From: Terfezia claveryi | Taxonomy: Eukaryota; Ascomycota; Pezizomycetes; Pezizales; Pezizaceae | NCBI GenBank assembly: GCA_015179025.1 | Contig: WHUX01000011.1 | Location: forward strand, 700,744-764,743 | Direction of reading: 5' to 3' | DNA: 64,000 nucleotides | In this document: in pieces, positions 46,248 through 56,739 of the stretch | Layout of the letters: each line of letters begins with the position of its first letter | Numbering within the stretch: the stretch's first letter is position 1 | Position numbers and translations under genes: made by a program | The notes under the pieces: generated by a model | Seen by the model: only the letters and a program-made list of their open reading frames with translations | The model's database searches: none | What the model was told of the DNA's origin: nothing

Positions 46248-47531
46248 ATGGCCCAAGTTGCGGCTCCATCATTTTCTGCTGCTCCGAAGCCGATACGAGC
46301 GCTGGTTTTGGATGCGGCACCCTTCCTTTCACATTCAGCGCCACCCACATCACTACTTTGTCGTGCAGAGAGAGTATACACCACACCCGCTGTCCTTGCT
46401 GAGATCCGAGATCCAGAGGCCCGAACACGGCTGGAAACACAATGGCTGCCGTTCATTACAACCAGGAGTCCTGGGGCAGAGAGCGTACGACGAGTTACCG
46501 AATTAGCAAGGAAAACGGGAGATAAGGAGGTTTTGAGTGGAACGGATTTGGGCATACTAGGTCTGGCATTTGAACTTGAATGTGAATTAAGAGGTGGAGA
46601 TGAGTGGGTGAGGAAGAATGGGAGTGTCAGTAAAAAAGAGGTTGTCATGGGAGAGGTGCCACAAGAGGATGCCATATCGGCGGGGGTTACAGGGGCGAGG
46701 TTCGCCATTGGTGAGGGCCAACAGGGGGGAGGAATTGTAGTTATGGAGGTAGTAGAGGACGGAATTAAAATGGTTGAAACAAACACAAACCAGGCGGATG
46801 ATCTTTCTCCGAGCAACGGGGTGAGGGAAAATATGGAGGATGACAAGCGAATTGGGGCTCCAGATTCGGAAGATTCCGACAGCGGTGAATGGATCACTCC
46901 TTCCAACATCCATAAATATCGGAGAGCGAAAGAATTTGCAGCCCTGGCTACCGAAGGTCAAGAGATCCCAGCCTTTGCAGCATGTGCAACAAGCGATTTC
47001 GCCATGCAGAATGTGCTGCTTCTTCTTCCACTACCGTTGATATCACCAACATCCCCATACATGCGTATCAGGACCATAAAACAATGGCTGTTACGGTGCC
47101 ACGCCTGTTTCTACATTACCCGTGTCATGAAACATCAATTCTGCCCACGGTGTGGGGGTCCAACACTTCTTCGCACTTCCTGTTCCATAGATTCTGAGAC
47201 AGGAAAAACTACAATATACTTGAAGAAGAACTTTCAATGGAACAACCGTGGGATTGTATACTCCGTGCCAAAGCCTACAGGAGGTAGGGCTAGCGGGAAG
47301 GAGGGGGATGGGGTAAGGCATGAACTGATATTAAGAGCAGATCAGAAGGAATACGTCCGACAGCGGGAGGAGATAGAGCGGCGGAGCAGAAAGGGCGAAA
47401 GAGACTTGATGGATGGCGATTATTTACCGGGGATATTGACTGGAGAGAGGAATTGGCATGGGGGAAGGGTCAAGATTGGACATGGGAAGCAAAACCCCAA
47501 TGGAAGGAAGAGAGTGGGAGGTGGCAAGTAG
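46248..47531 (+). CDS. NOB1: 20S-pre-rRNA D-site endonuclease NOB1
   Basis: PIN-domain nuclease that makes the final cut forming the 3' end of 18S rRNA in cytoplasmic pre-40S particles. The single-exon ORF encodes 427 aa. The N-terminal PIN domain shows ALVLDAAPFL (first Asp), TTPAVLAEIRDPEARTRL and SGTDLGILGLAFELE (later acidic residues). A charged linker leads to EWITPSNIHKYR, then the zinc ribbon RCHACFYIT...FCPRCGGPTLLRTSCSI, with the RNA-binding ...KNFQWNNRGIVYSVPKPTGGR block. The C-terminal GERNWHGGRVKIGHGKQNPNGRKR is typical. Usually a Lys/Thr-rich stretch precedes the QWLLRCHAC block, as here. The ATG at 46,248 is directly before the PIN fold. Confidence 0.95.
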   Translation: MAQVAAPSFSAAPKPIRALVLDAAPFLSHSAPPTSLLCRAERVYTTPAVLAEIRDPEARTRLETQWLPFITTRSPGAESVRRVTELARKTGDKEVLSGTDLGILGLAFELECELRGGDEWVRKNGSVSKKEVVMGEVPQEDAISAGVTGARFAIGEGQQGGGIVVMEVVEDGIKMVETNTNQADDLSPSNGVRENMEDDKRIGAPDSEDSDSGEWITPSNIHKYRRAKEFAALATEGQEIPAFAACATSDFAMQNVLLLLPLPLISPTSPYMRIRTIKQWLLRCHACFYITRVMKHQFCPRCGGPTLLRTSCSIDSETGKTTIYLKKNFQWNNRGIVYSVPKPTGGRASGKEGDGVRHELILRADQKEYVRQREEIERRSRKGERDLMDGDYLPGILTGERNWHGGRVKIGHGKQNPNGRKRVGGGK

Positions 47532-48029
47532 AGGAGAAAAGCTTGAGTGAGAATGATGGAAGTTATAAAAATATGTCATATAGCAAAAAAAATCGTGAGC
47601 GAAGAAAATTAGATGGATCTTCAGCAAGAAATAAATATGAAGAGATGGGAGAAAAGGAGTGTTTTGCGTAAGAAAATCAAAGGTCCAGAGATAAAGGTTA
47701 TATTACACATTCAACTAGGTTATACTAGTTATAATTAACAACTCTATACTATTATACCGTAGAAATTGTCCGATAAGATAGTAATATTGTTTTAAGACGG
47801 TAATCGCGAATACAACCCTGTTGCAAAAGATTATTGTAGGGGTACCACCAATAAGATGTATAAGGTTACTAGAAGGTTCGCGGTTCCAAATGGTGAAGGT
47901 TTTGTTATGTTTGTCTCCAACCTTCTCCCCACTACCAAAATACAACAACAACGACGATGTTCAGCGATGCCACCAAAACGACCTGGTCCTATGTATAGTT
48001 AAGAACACTGTCAAACGGCCGCGTACCAG
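47532..48029. other. Intergenic region, AT-rich from 47,690
   Basis: NOB1 3' flank passing into AT-rich repeat-derived DNA. No gene seen. Confidence 0.5.
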
Positions 48030-48830
48030 CCCCATTTGAACAGACCAAAGCATCTGAACCACAACAGGCAGGAGAAGGGAATGCAAATGCAGAGGCTACC
48101 AATGAGCTAGCAGAGATTCATCCACTTGCTTGCACGCCTGTTACAGGTCAGCGGAGAAAGCAGTACACACGGGAATTTAAGCTAGCAACAATTACAAACT
48201 GGAGGAAACACTCGGTACCACCCACAAGGGTTGGGAGTATGCTGTTGCTAAGCGGTTAAACATTTCCGAGAGAATACTTGGTCGGTGGATCAAATGAAGG
48301 CCTTATTCTTGCAATAAGGAGCAGACAAAGGAAGCAACAACAGGTCGAATGGCACAGTTCCCAGAAATGGAAAATTATATTCATGAGAAGTTCCTGAAGC
48401 TGGAGTGAAACGAAAGTAGGGCGGTCATTGTTTATTGCAGAGGCAAATGCCTGTTATGAAACTACATACCCAGAGCGTTCAAGTGGATGATTTAAAAACT
48501 CTATACGGGATGCCAGTTTTCAGGACCATGGTTTGCCAGATTTGAGCAGCCAAAGAATGTTAGTCTTCGATGTATTACCAACAAGCAGAAAAGGTACCTG
48601 CAGATCTGAAAGTCCAATACGCGAATTTCATCGCTTTATAGCAATGAGGCCTGGGTCCAATTCTGGAGATGAAGATGCAGTAGGTGGGGAAGTTCAAGAA
48701 TAACGGTTGAGCGTGATAGAGCGTTAAATTCAATAGCTGGACCTTGTTATATGGGATATAAGAGAGTAACTGTATCTACAACGAATAGAACGGCAGGCTT
48801 TATCGGAGAACTTCTACGGTAAATTATTTA
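48030..48830 (+). pseudogene. Decayed pogo-like (HTH-psq/CENP-B type) transposase
   Basis: Conceptual translation in shifting frames gives a psq-type helix-turn-helix (QRRKQYTREFKLATI... WEYAVAKRLNISERILGRWIK), then a stop, an EKFLKLE helix, and later WFARFEQPKNVSLRC followed by TNKQKR, typical of the CENP-B-type DNA-binding domain of pogo transposases. In-frame TGA, TAG and TAA codons interrupt it (e.g. directly after RWIK), and the DDE catalytic part is not recognisable. The boundaries are approximate. AT-rich low-complexity DNA follows to about 49,110. Confidence 0.65.
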
Positions 48831-49251
48831 GCTTTTATATTGATAAAATTTGAAAACTTCTATATAATACATATTTAAAGTTCTAAGTACTTTTACTTTC
48901 TATATAGGTTAGTATAAATATATATTCTAATACTACCGGTATAATAATATAGTAGAAAATAGTGTTCAAATTGTCCTGCTTTTATTAGCAAAGAGCAAAT
49001 TCTAATATTTATTTTACTATGATCCTGCAGAAGGCAATTTGTTTGGCTCTCTTATCTATAACCTACTTACGAATGCATACATGTTTATAATTATTTAATA
49101 CCTAGTCTCGATCCCCATTGAGACAAATTCAACTACCCTTGGCACACATGAGTTGTTGCTATTGTGTCTCCGGAGGTATCTTAGCCAAACTACCCAACCT
49201 TTCCTCCAGCGGATTCAACACAGCGTGAAATATCCCACGAGGACGTTCGTG
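48831..49251. other. AT-rich region and promoter of the ceramide glucosyltransferase gene
   Basis: Strongly AT-rich (TATATA/TTTTATA words) until about 49,110. No gene seen; it probably derives from the decayed transposon. Confidence 0.5.
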
Positions 49252-51002
49252 ATGGCTTCTACCCTATTGTCTGCCTTTTGGTTGTTTGATGGCGCGTTGG
49301 CGGGCCTTGATCATGAGGCGCCTGCATCTGGGGTGTATAGTCAACCTGGGGCCTCCTACAGCGGAAGCCAGTTTCGGATGCCAGACGTCGAAAACATTCA
49401 CTCAGCCAGGCATAAAGTATGGTCATCTTCAGCACATCTCAGCATGGCATGGCTAGGCGTAATTTGGTATTGTTTCGTCTGGCTGGTTTGTTCAATTGGG
49501 TGCCTTCAAATGTTGGTCCCTACACGTTCCCTCCTGCCTGGTATTAATACCAGCTCTGACAAGCATACCGCGCCTACAGTCGTCGGAGATATTCAAATAG
49601 ACCTATGGTGATAGAAGCAGCCAAACCTGTAACTCAACATCAGCCATTTGTCACCATACTTCGTCCCATTAAGGGACTTGATCCCCATCTCTCCCTCACG
49701 TTGAAGTCGAGTTTTCTCCAGGACTATCCGTCGCATCTTCACGAGATTCTCTTATGCGTTGCTTCCGCCCAGGACCCATGTATTCCGATCGTACGCTCGC
49801 TGATCGCACGGTATCCCGGTGTATCTGCACGGCTCGTACTAGGGGAGGAAGATGTAGGGCCAAACCCGAAGATTAGAACATTGAGCAAAGGGTACCGGGA
49901 AGCAAGGGGTGACATTGTCTGGATGCTAGATAGCAACATTTGGGTGGCCCCCGGAGTGCTAGCACGCAGTGTACGCACTCTATGTGGTCACGACGAATTA
50001 GGTGGTAAGACCAGAATGCCATATAAGTTTTTACATCATCTACCAGTTGGGGTTGACTGTGATGAGGAGCCGCTACCTGGTGTCGACCTACCTATGCAAC
50101 AGACAGCATCGTTGTCTTCTTCCGTTCTTCCCTCTTGGATTCAACGTTTCTTCAGAACCTTTGGTGGTACCCTTGAGGAGACCTTCTTGTCGACCAGCCA
50201 TTCCAAGTTCTATACTGCAATTAATATTATTGCTATTGCACCTTGCACTCTCGGAAAGTCAAATATGTTTCGCAAATCCCATCTAGCAGCAGTAACCGCT
50301 CAAGATGCACCAGGTATTCTGGACTTTGCACGCAATATTTGCGAAGATCATATGCTCGCGGAGCGTATCTGGCTGCGGAGACTGCCTGCAGAGATAGCGG
50401 GGACGGAGAAGTGGGGAAAGCATGCACTTGGAGATGACTTGGTATTTCAACCTATGGCAAATATGACACTCAGAGATTATTGTGAGAGACGAACAAGGTG
50501 GTTGAGGGTGCGGAAATATGCAGTCATTGCAGCAACTTTGGCAGAACCGGAAACCGAAAGCTTTCTATGCAGTCTAATCGGAGGTTATGGATTTATTACC
50601 TTGCTTGAGCATTATGGGTTGCACACACTGCTGGTGGCTCCGGAAAGTTGGTCTAAACCGGTTGCCATCTTTTGGTTTTGGGTTCTCAGTGTGATGGTAT
50701 GGTGTCTTTGCGATTATGCAAACTTCACAGTTCTTCATGGCTTTGCGAATATCCCTCTGGACACAGATACACCTAGATTTATTCGCGGCGTGCGGGAGAA
50801 ATTGATCAAACGGAGGTGGGAGAGCTCTTTGACAGGGTGGTTATGCCAGTGGGGAGGACGTGAAGCATTGGCACTGCCAATCTTCTTGTGGTCAATGTTT
50901 CCAGGGGATATTTGGTGGAGGGGTGGCAGATATCGAGTGGGATGGGATATGAAAGTGAGGAAGGTAGGGCAGACGAACGGAGATGGGAAACGGACGGAAT
51001 GA
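49252..51002 (+). CDS. Ceramide glucosyltransferase (glucosylceramide synthase, GT21)
   Basis: Membrane enzyme transferring glucose from UDP-glucose to ceramide, the first step to fungal glucosylceramides. Exon 1 (49,252-49,540) encodes a leader plus one N-terminal membrane helix (MAWLGVIWYCFVWLVCSIGCLQM). A 74-bp intron (49,541-49,614, GTATTA...TAG) joins in phase 1 to exon 2 (49,615-51,002); total 558 aa. Family motifs are VTILRPIKGLDPHL, LLCVASAQDPCIPI, NPKIRTLSKGY, the DSN-type motif in VWMLDSNIWV, CEDHMLAERIW (third Asp) and ERRTRWLRVRK, which is the (R/Q)xxRW signature. Two further membrane helices follow near the C-terminus. The start is set by the ATG of MASTLLSAFW. It sits at the edge of the repeat-rich part of the window but looks intact. 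Confidence 0.93.
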
Positions 51003-51875
51003 TTTAATTCGGGGAGAGATGTGCCGGTTTCGACGCTGTGGGACCTGCTAAAGGCTTGATTAGGATTATAGGGGCGTTAATTTTGTTGATATCGATTTTG
51101 CTAGTGGGCATTGCTTCATTTATGGGGGGAAGTTTATATCCCAATACCTTTTTCTGAGTCGTACTACATTTCCATTTAATAATACAGATCTGTGCCCATA
51201 AGCTTGTAAATAACTAAATTCCGCCACCTCAGCCAATGCGGCAGGCTTGTTGCACATCGAGAGTAACAGGGCAGATGGCAAGGCAACGGTGATGACACTA
51301 GAGGGTAACAAGAAATCGTTCAGTTCTCTGACTTAGTGCTGGAATTGTACATGAGGCTAGTCTGGTTTATGTGAGTCCAGTCTCGACCTGACACAAGTCC
51401 CTATCACAGTATCCTATTCCTCCATATTTGGCTTGGTTGCATTACCCCTCGCACCTCAGGCCAGCCCTTCGGTGGGGCAGGTAGCGAGCTTCCTTCGGTA
51501 CGTTATCAGCACCTACTCATGAGATGACGGAGAGCAGTTCCCCTGAGATAGCCAGAGGCGTTCAAACAACGATTGAGAAGGGCAAGGGTATAGCCAGGAG
51601 TGCAGGCACAACTAGATAAACAACCAACCGTCCAATGTTTTCCGTAGCATCAGTCCTAGACACGACATCTTTCATTCAGGCATCGATGTAGGCCTCTTTG
51701 CCCATCTCTTCATCATGAAATATCTGATAACCGTTGCGTAGATTTTGTCCTGTGCAACTCCTGCCAGGGGTTGCATGATCCTTGGATGCGGGTGCGCAGG
51801 AATAGTATTCGACGAAGAATATCTCCAGCAGGGCTGAAAACTTTGACGTGGTGTAGTCTGACGTATTTGCCTCGA

Positions 51876-51910
51876 TGATAAATGTACCCTGCTGTGATAA
51901 ATGTACCCTA
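51876..51910. repeat. Short direct duplication
   Basis: GATAAATGTACCCT occurs twice, separated by 5-6 bases. Confidence 0.75.
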
Positions 51911-52286
51911 CTGATGAAATTCGAATTCAAGTGGTTCCTGAAAAGGCATCGGAACGAGATTCTGTCGGGAGACCAAAATTACGAATGCGTGAATGGAGTC
52001 GACCAACAGTATCCGAACATCAATTGATGCTCCAGGAGCTCTCAAATTAGGATCGGCAGGGGTTATGTCAAAGCAACGTTCAAGGTTTGGTATCGAGACA
52101 CTGCTGCATGGATGACAACACGAAAATAAGGTTGCTGGAATTCGAGCAGGCTGCCTGCTCCAAGCCTATACATATGCTGAAGCGTCTGCAGCCGACTGAA
52201 TCACTCGAATCAGGACTTGAGAGTTCGGGAGTAGTACATACGTCAGAATCCGCCAGCACAGTTCCGCAGACAGCGCTAGCGTCCGG

Positions 52287-52336
52287 ATAGGCATGAACAT
52301 TGGGGAGCCGTATAGGCATGAACAATTGGGGAGCCG
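52287..52336. repeat. Tandem ~25-bp duplication
   Basis: ATAGGCATGAACA(A)TTGGGGAGCCG occurs twice in tandem, with one base inserted in the second copy. Confidence 0.8.
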
Positions 52337-53303
52337 GATATTACATAGCCTCAGAACAATGGTCCATGCCTCAACTAGGACCTAACTCGGCATTTTGTGG
52401 GGACGAACTGGGGGGAAGGGGGTGGAGAGGGCGTTGTGTCGGTGACGCTGGATATAGCCAGTCGATCTGCAGCAAGTTGCCAGCTCGAAACTGTACATGA
52501 TACGCAGCTTTATGGGGCACTTGGAACATACAACCCCGCCCAAGCACCAACATTCTCCAGTGCCGCAGCTTTTGATGTACCAGGATTGAAACCCCTGCTC
52601 ACCAAGGCAAAGAAGGCACGGCTCCTATGTCACGCTTTAGGGCGTGAAAATACCCTTTTGAAGTCAGCATGCAGCTTTTTTTGTTTTTGATTTACCTTCC
52701 CCTGCAGCGCAGGTACATCATGTTCTGGGGTACCTATAAATTTCTTTTTCTTTTGTGCCACAAGATCCCCAGGAGGCCACATTTGGTTACTAGACCTGTC
52801 TTAACACAGGCTGTGCGTTCCTTAGATCGGATCTTCAGGGTTTGTCGGCCCTTCAACAGCAGATTTTGGGCTGCTGTTCTGATCCACTGCCATCTTAGCA
52901 TGAGAAATTTAGTCCCATGCACGGCTATGGGATTAATCGGTGCCTTCTACTATTCGCTACAATTGCTAGCAAAGAGCAACTCTGAGAGTTTACCACTCAC
53001 GCCATTCTTCGACACGTGGACAACGCTGTGATATCATGGGCACTATGTCCTCGCTATCTTTCTTTCTGACGCATTGAAAACGGGGCATAAATTCTATGGA
53101 AATACGGAGGCAACGGCGTCCTTTATCGGAGGTATGAGGGGGGCAATGCTTCAGGAACCCAACGTAATCACACAGACTGTCATCGCGGCATATCGACGCG
53201 GGGGCTAGATGCCTCGCTGGAGCGGTATAGATTAAGGTAGGAGGGTGGGCAGTTGTTTTGCTGGCACTTACCACAATTTCTGACAAATGGCTCCATCCAT
53301 CAC

Positions 53304-53762
53304 TTAATTCTTCAGGACAAACAACACGCATCTGTTGCCCTTTAAGGGAATGAAAAGGAGCATAAGAACCTTGATTTCTGTGGAGAAGGGGAAGTGGGGA
53401 CAATTGTGGGAGACGATATCTAGAATACTTCGAACCTGAATACCTGTCTTTTGTGCCTCTCCTCCGAGTTCCTTAATAATGGTAAGTGCGAAGATTTCAA
53501 AGTTTGTAGGATGTTGAGTTTCTAACATGATGCTTGGAGTGAAGATTTGCTTCCTCATGATACAAGAACTATTCTGGGTTTCGGAAACCAGTAGGGCAAA
53601 TGTCCAACCGAGCACAACAGAGATCAAACCCAAGAACCTGCATGAAGGCAAGCTTTTGTGTTTTGAGTGGGACACCACCAACCGGACCCTTATATGCCTG
53701 AGTGGGGGTGACCGCGACTCGAAATGCAAAGACCCCTTTCCTGGTTTCGAAAGACAATGCAC
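53304..53762 (-). pseudogene. Possible relic of a membrane-protein gene
   Basis: The open frame contains a basic stretch, one clear hydrophobic helix (FLGLISVVLGWTFALLVSE) and a helical FEIFALTIIKELGGEAQKTG segment. It has no recognisable start region, no family match that I can name, and is not continued by splicing in any frame I tried. It could be chance. Confidence 0.2.
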
Positions 53763-55069
53763 TACGACTTTACTGTATTGTGAGAGGGATGGATTCAGCT
53801 CTATCCCCTATAATCCGTTTCGTGACAACGAAGCCTGGGCTCATTGGTGGTCTTTGGGCTTTACCACGGGAGACGGTAACATATTCACGATTGGGCGAGA
53901 CGACGAAACTTTCCAGAGAAGACAGATCCCAGGAAATGGGTCGGGATGGTTCCGGCTCTTCCGTAATACGCAGCATGATAATAGAGCGGTTGATAGGGTA
54001 CTCCCCTACTTACGGGAGCAACGTCATTAATTTGGGCACTGGCTGCCTTCCAGTTTAACATTGGGACACTCTCGAGTAGCTTGCCGGGTGCTCTGAGAAG
54101 GGACGGGAATCTGCACGTGCTGTGCGACGAGCAAGAATGCCCACCTGGAAGTATGGGGTCCCATTTGCATGAAGATGTATCTAGGCTTACATTGCTAAGA
54201 GTTTCCAGGGATGTCGCAACGTGCTTTAGCCGTGGAGCTTTGGGTGCGAAGGGGTGAACAAGGAATGGTTCAGGCTCCTCTCCTCCGCTGAGGAATTACA
54301 TGCGCTTGTTAGCAGCTATGGGAGTCCAGCCTACGAATATGTCGGTCAGCCAGCTATGCCTGCGGCAACAGCGCACATGTATGCATTTGGTAGTATATTC
54401 GAGGATTGCCTGGCCCTGGAAACTGTCACCGTGCTGAACGTTCTTTTGTAACATCCTCTTAGGGCAACTTCTCACACCATTGAGGCCCTAGCCCTGCGAC
54501 AGTCAATCTTTGCCTTTGTTCTGTTAATACTATGCTTTCAATTGATTTATGGTAGGGTGCATGATTCGTTTCAGTTCATGATGGCATAAATGTATATAGG
54601 TACCTTTTTTGTGGAGCGGAGTTTTTTTTGCTTGTTCCAAGTCGATCTCTGGTCATGTCACACATTGTGCATTAGCTTTGTCTTCACGCCTGGTACACCA
54701 TTCGCATAATAATAATACCAACTGCCGAAGTGTTAAACAAGGGACGACTATAGAGGGCTGTAAAGAAACATCATGCGGATGACAGTGCACGAGACTCTTG
54801 CCGCAAGAATGATATTGCTGAGTAAGTAGAGTTTATCGATACTGAATAAATCCAGTGGAGGTGTAGATCAAAAAAAGTGTTTGAGAAAAGCTGAGGCAGT
54901 GAACAAGTCGGGCAGAGTTGATAAGATAAGATAAGGGGTTAGTATGACCTACTTAGTAATGATCGGCAATCACCTAACGATCGCTGTCTCATAACTCCAC
55001 TTGGATATTACTGTCACCTTCATTTTGCAACCACTATACCACTAAAAACATCCAAAAAGATAAAAGAGT

Positions 55070-55390
55070 TGCAACTTGAGCTCAAGTTGTATGATTCGCA
55101 ACTTTTGCAAGCAGTTGACTATGCTTGCAAGCATCCTATAGAGTCTAAAGCCTAAGAAGTAAAGGCATTCAGTATTAATACTACTACCCTATGACAGTAG
55201 TATTAGAGGGTGTAGGCATCACAATTAAGAGCTCAACAATCACAGCAGCTTCTTATAGTTGGTGAGGAGAAGGCAGTTGTTGACTGGTATAGAAGGATGA
55301 GTGACCTCTACTTTCCTATTACAATCCTCATACTAGTATCAATGGCGATTCAGATTTTGCAAGCTCATAGTTTAAAAGAGAAAATCATTT
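55070..55390 (+). pseudogene. Second decayed pogo-like transposase fragment
   Basis: Translation gives DSQLLQAVDYACKHPIES, then, after stops, QQLLIVGEEKAVVDWYRRMSDLYFPI. This order matches the N-terminal helix-turn-helix and CENP-B-type segment of pogo/Tigger-like fungal transposases. Stops (TAA, TAG) lie between the parts, and the rest of the transposase is missing: the next recognisable sequence is a partial LTR. Confidence 0.5.
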
Positions 55391-55426
55391 CTAGTATTAA
55401 TTAGGCCAGGTGCTTCCTTTCCTGAC

Positions 55427-55738
55427 TGTTACAGATGAGCTGTAACTATGGGAATACTTAAGAGAAATAGATGGTTCATTATAGAATGAAGTATAAATGC
55501 AGCTAAAACTCGCGTGTATTATGGACTCAATAAGAGTAAAGCTATATAAGACTTAGAACACCACTTGGGTCTTATTGTATTAACTATATAAAAGTAGTGG
55601 GTTATATAGAAGCTTAGATCTGATAACGAATAATCAAATCTGGACGCTGCTTTCTATAACAGCTTAGTAGCATTGATATCAGGTCGTTATCTAACTAGGA
55701 AACCACTTTCTATTTAGGAATGCTGCTGTCACAACCAT
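55427..55738. repeat. Truncated, diverged LTR relic of the same family as the adjacent element
   Basis: Starts TGTTACAG and follows the first ~310 bases of the neighbouring LTR with many differences (shared blocks such as AGAGTAAAGCTATAT, GACTTAGAACACC and CTATAACAGCTTAGTAG). Similarity ends near 55,738, so about half of the LTR is missing. Confidence 0.75.
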
Positions 55739-55817
55739 GTATTTAGTTGTCTTTGTCATCACTTGCGATCACAGGTAATAAGTTATTGTAAGGAAGTGGC
55801 TTACTTATACCCTATAA

Positions 55818-55822
55818 CTAAC
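55818..55822. repeat. Target-site duplication CTAAC (left)
   Basis: The five bases directly before the left LTR are identical to the five after the right LTR (62,415-62,419). Confidence 0.85.
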
Positions 55823-56416
55823 TGTTACAGGTGGGCTGTAATTACGAATATACAAGTCGGCAAAAGGGGTTATCAGTGTTAGGTACAAGTATAAACGCAG
55901 TAACAACTCGGGTGTAGAGCGGACTCGATGAGAGTAAAGCTATATGAGACTTAGAACACTGCTTGGGTCTTATTTTATTAGCTATGTAAAAGCGGTGGTT
56001 ATATAGAAGCCTAGATCTAATAACGAATAATCAGATCTGGACGATGCTTCCTATAACAGCTTAGTAGTACTGACGTCAGGTTGTTACCTGATTAGGAAGA
56101 TACTTTCCAATTAGGAACGTTGCAGTCTGACATACATTGATTAGGTAGCCCGAACTACAATGCTTTGCAGTCAGGCTGACATACAGGAGATACATCCAAT
56201 ACCGATATATTAATGACATAACAAATAGAACATAATGGATATGAGAAGAGAAATACATGTATAAGATCTGATGTCAGAGGCTACACACTTCAATATGCCA
56301 ATCTCTTTATCTGCACTACCCTATCTGCATGGTTGATCAGGCCATATCAGTTAGCGTTGTAGTAGAGTATTGGAATTAGCCCTCAAGGAGGTAGGTCTCT
56401 TACCTGAGCCTTAACA
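55823..56416 (-). repeat. Long terminal repeat (3' LTR of the minus-strand element)
   Basis: 594 bp, TGTTACAGGTGG...CTTAACA. Pairs with 61,820-62,414. One G fewer than the other copy near 55,995, in GCGGTGG versus GCGGTGGG. Confidence 0.92.
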
Positions 56417-56425
56417 TTACTCCCC
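56417..56425 (-). other. Probable polypurine tract
   Basis: GGGGAGTAA on the minus strand, directly before the 3' LTR, where plus-strand DNA synthesis is primed in LTR elements. Confidence 0.55.
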
Positions 56426-56739
56426 GTTGCAAGGCAGCTGTCCTCAGCTGAACACAAGTCTTTCCGACCTTGGAGAAGACAAGTATTAGTAATAGCTCAG
56501 GTAATTGCGGTGGCAGATATAATACCATTCTTAGTAAGATACCTCTCTCCCCATGGTATGGGTACCACAAGACCGATGTGCCTACACATACATACCATGG
56601 CATTAAAAACCAAAACTCTCGCTAAAAAACCTACAGGGAAAAGGCGACGAGTAGGAGGGTAAAAGGTACCATGTCTTCATCCAGAAAGTAACTCGACATA
56701 GGTCTGAACCTCAGACATCTCTTTCATCATGCGGCTTAT

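Larger units (their letters stand above)
51003..55069. other. 4 kb without a recognisable gene
   Basis: Base composition is ordinary, unlike the AT-rich transposon debris around it. ORFs reach at most about 170 codons and match no family I know. Overlapping frames at 53,304-53,762 (-) include a hydrophobic FLGLISVVLGWTFALLVSE segment followed by FEIFALTIIKELGGEAQKTG, which reads like part of a real membrane protein but has stops on both sides. Short duplications are at 51,876-51,910 and 52,287-52,336. It may be a gene graveyard. Confidence 0.5.

Noticed and set aside
46238..46909. 223-codon minus-strand ORF
   Set aside because: Antisense shadow of NOB1, which has clear PIN and zinc-ribbon motifs.
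53527..54030. 167-codon plus-strand ORF in the gene-poor block
   Set aside because: No recognisable motif, no plausible splice extension, and it overlaps a more protein-like frame on the other strand.
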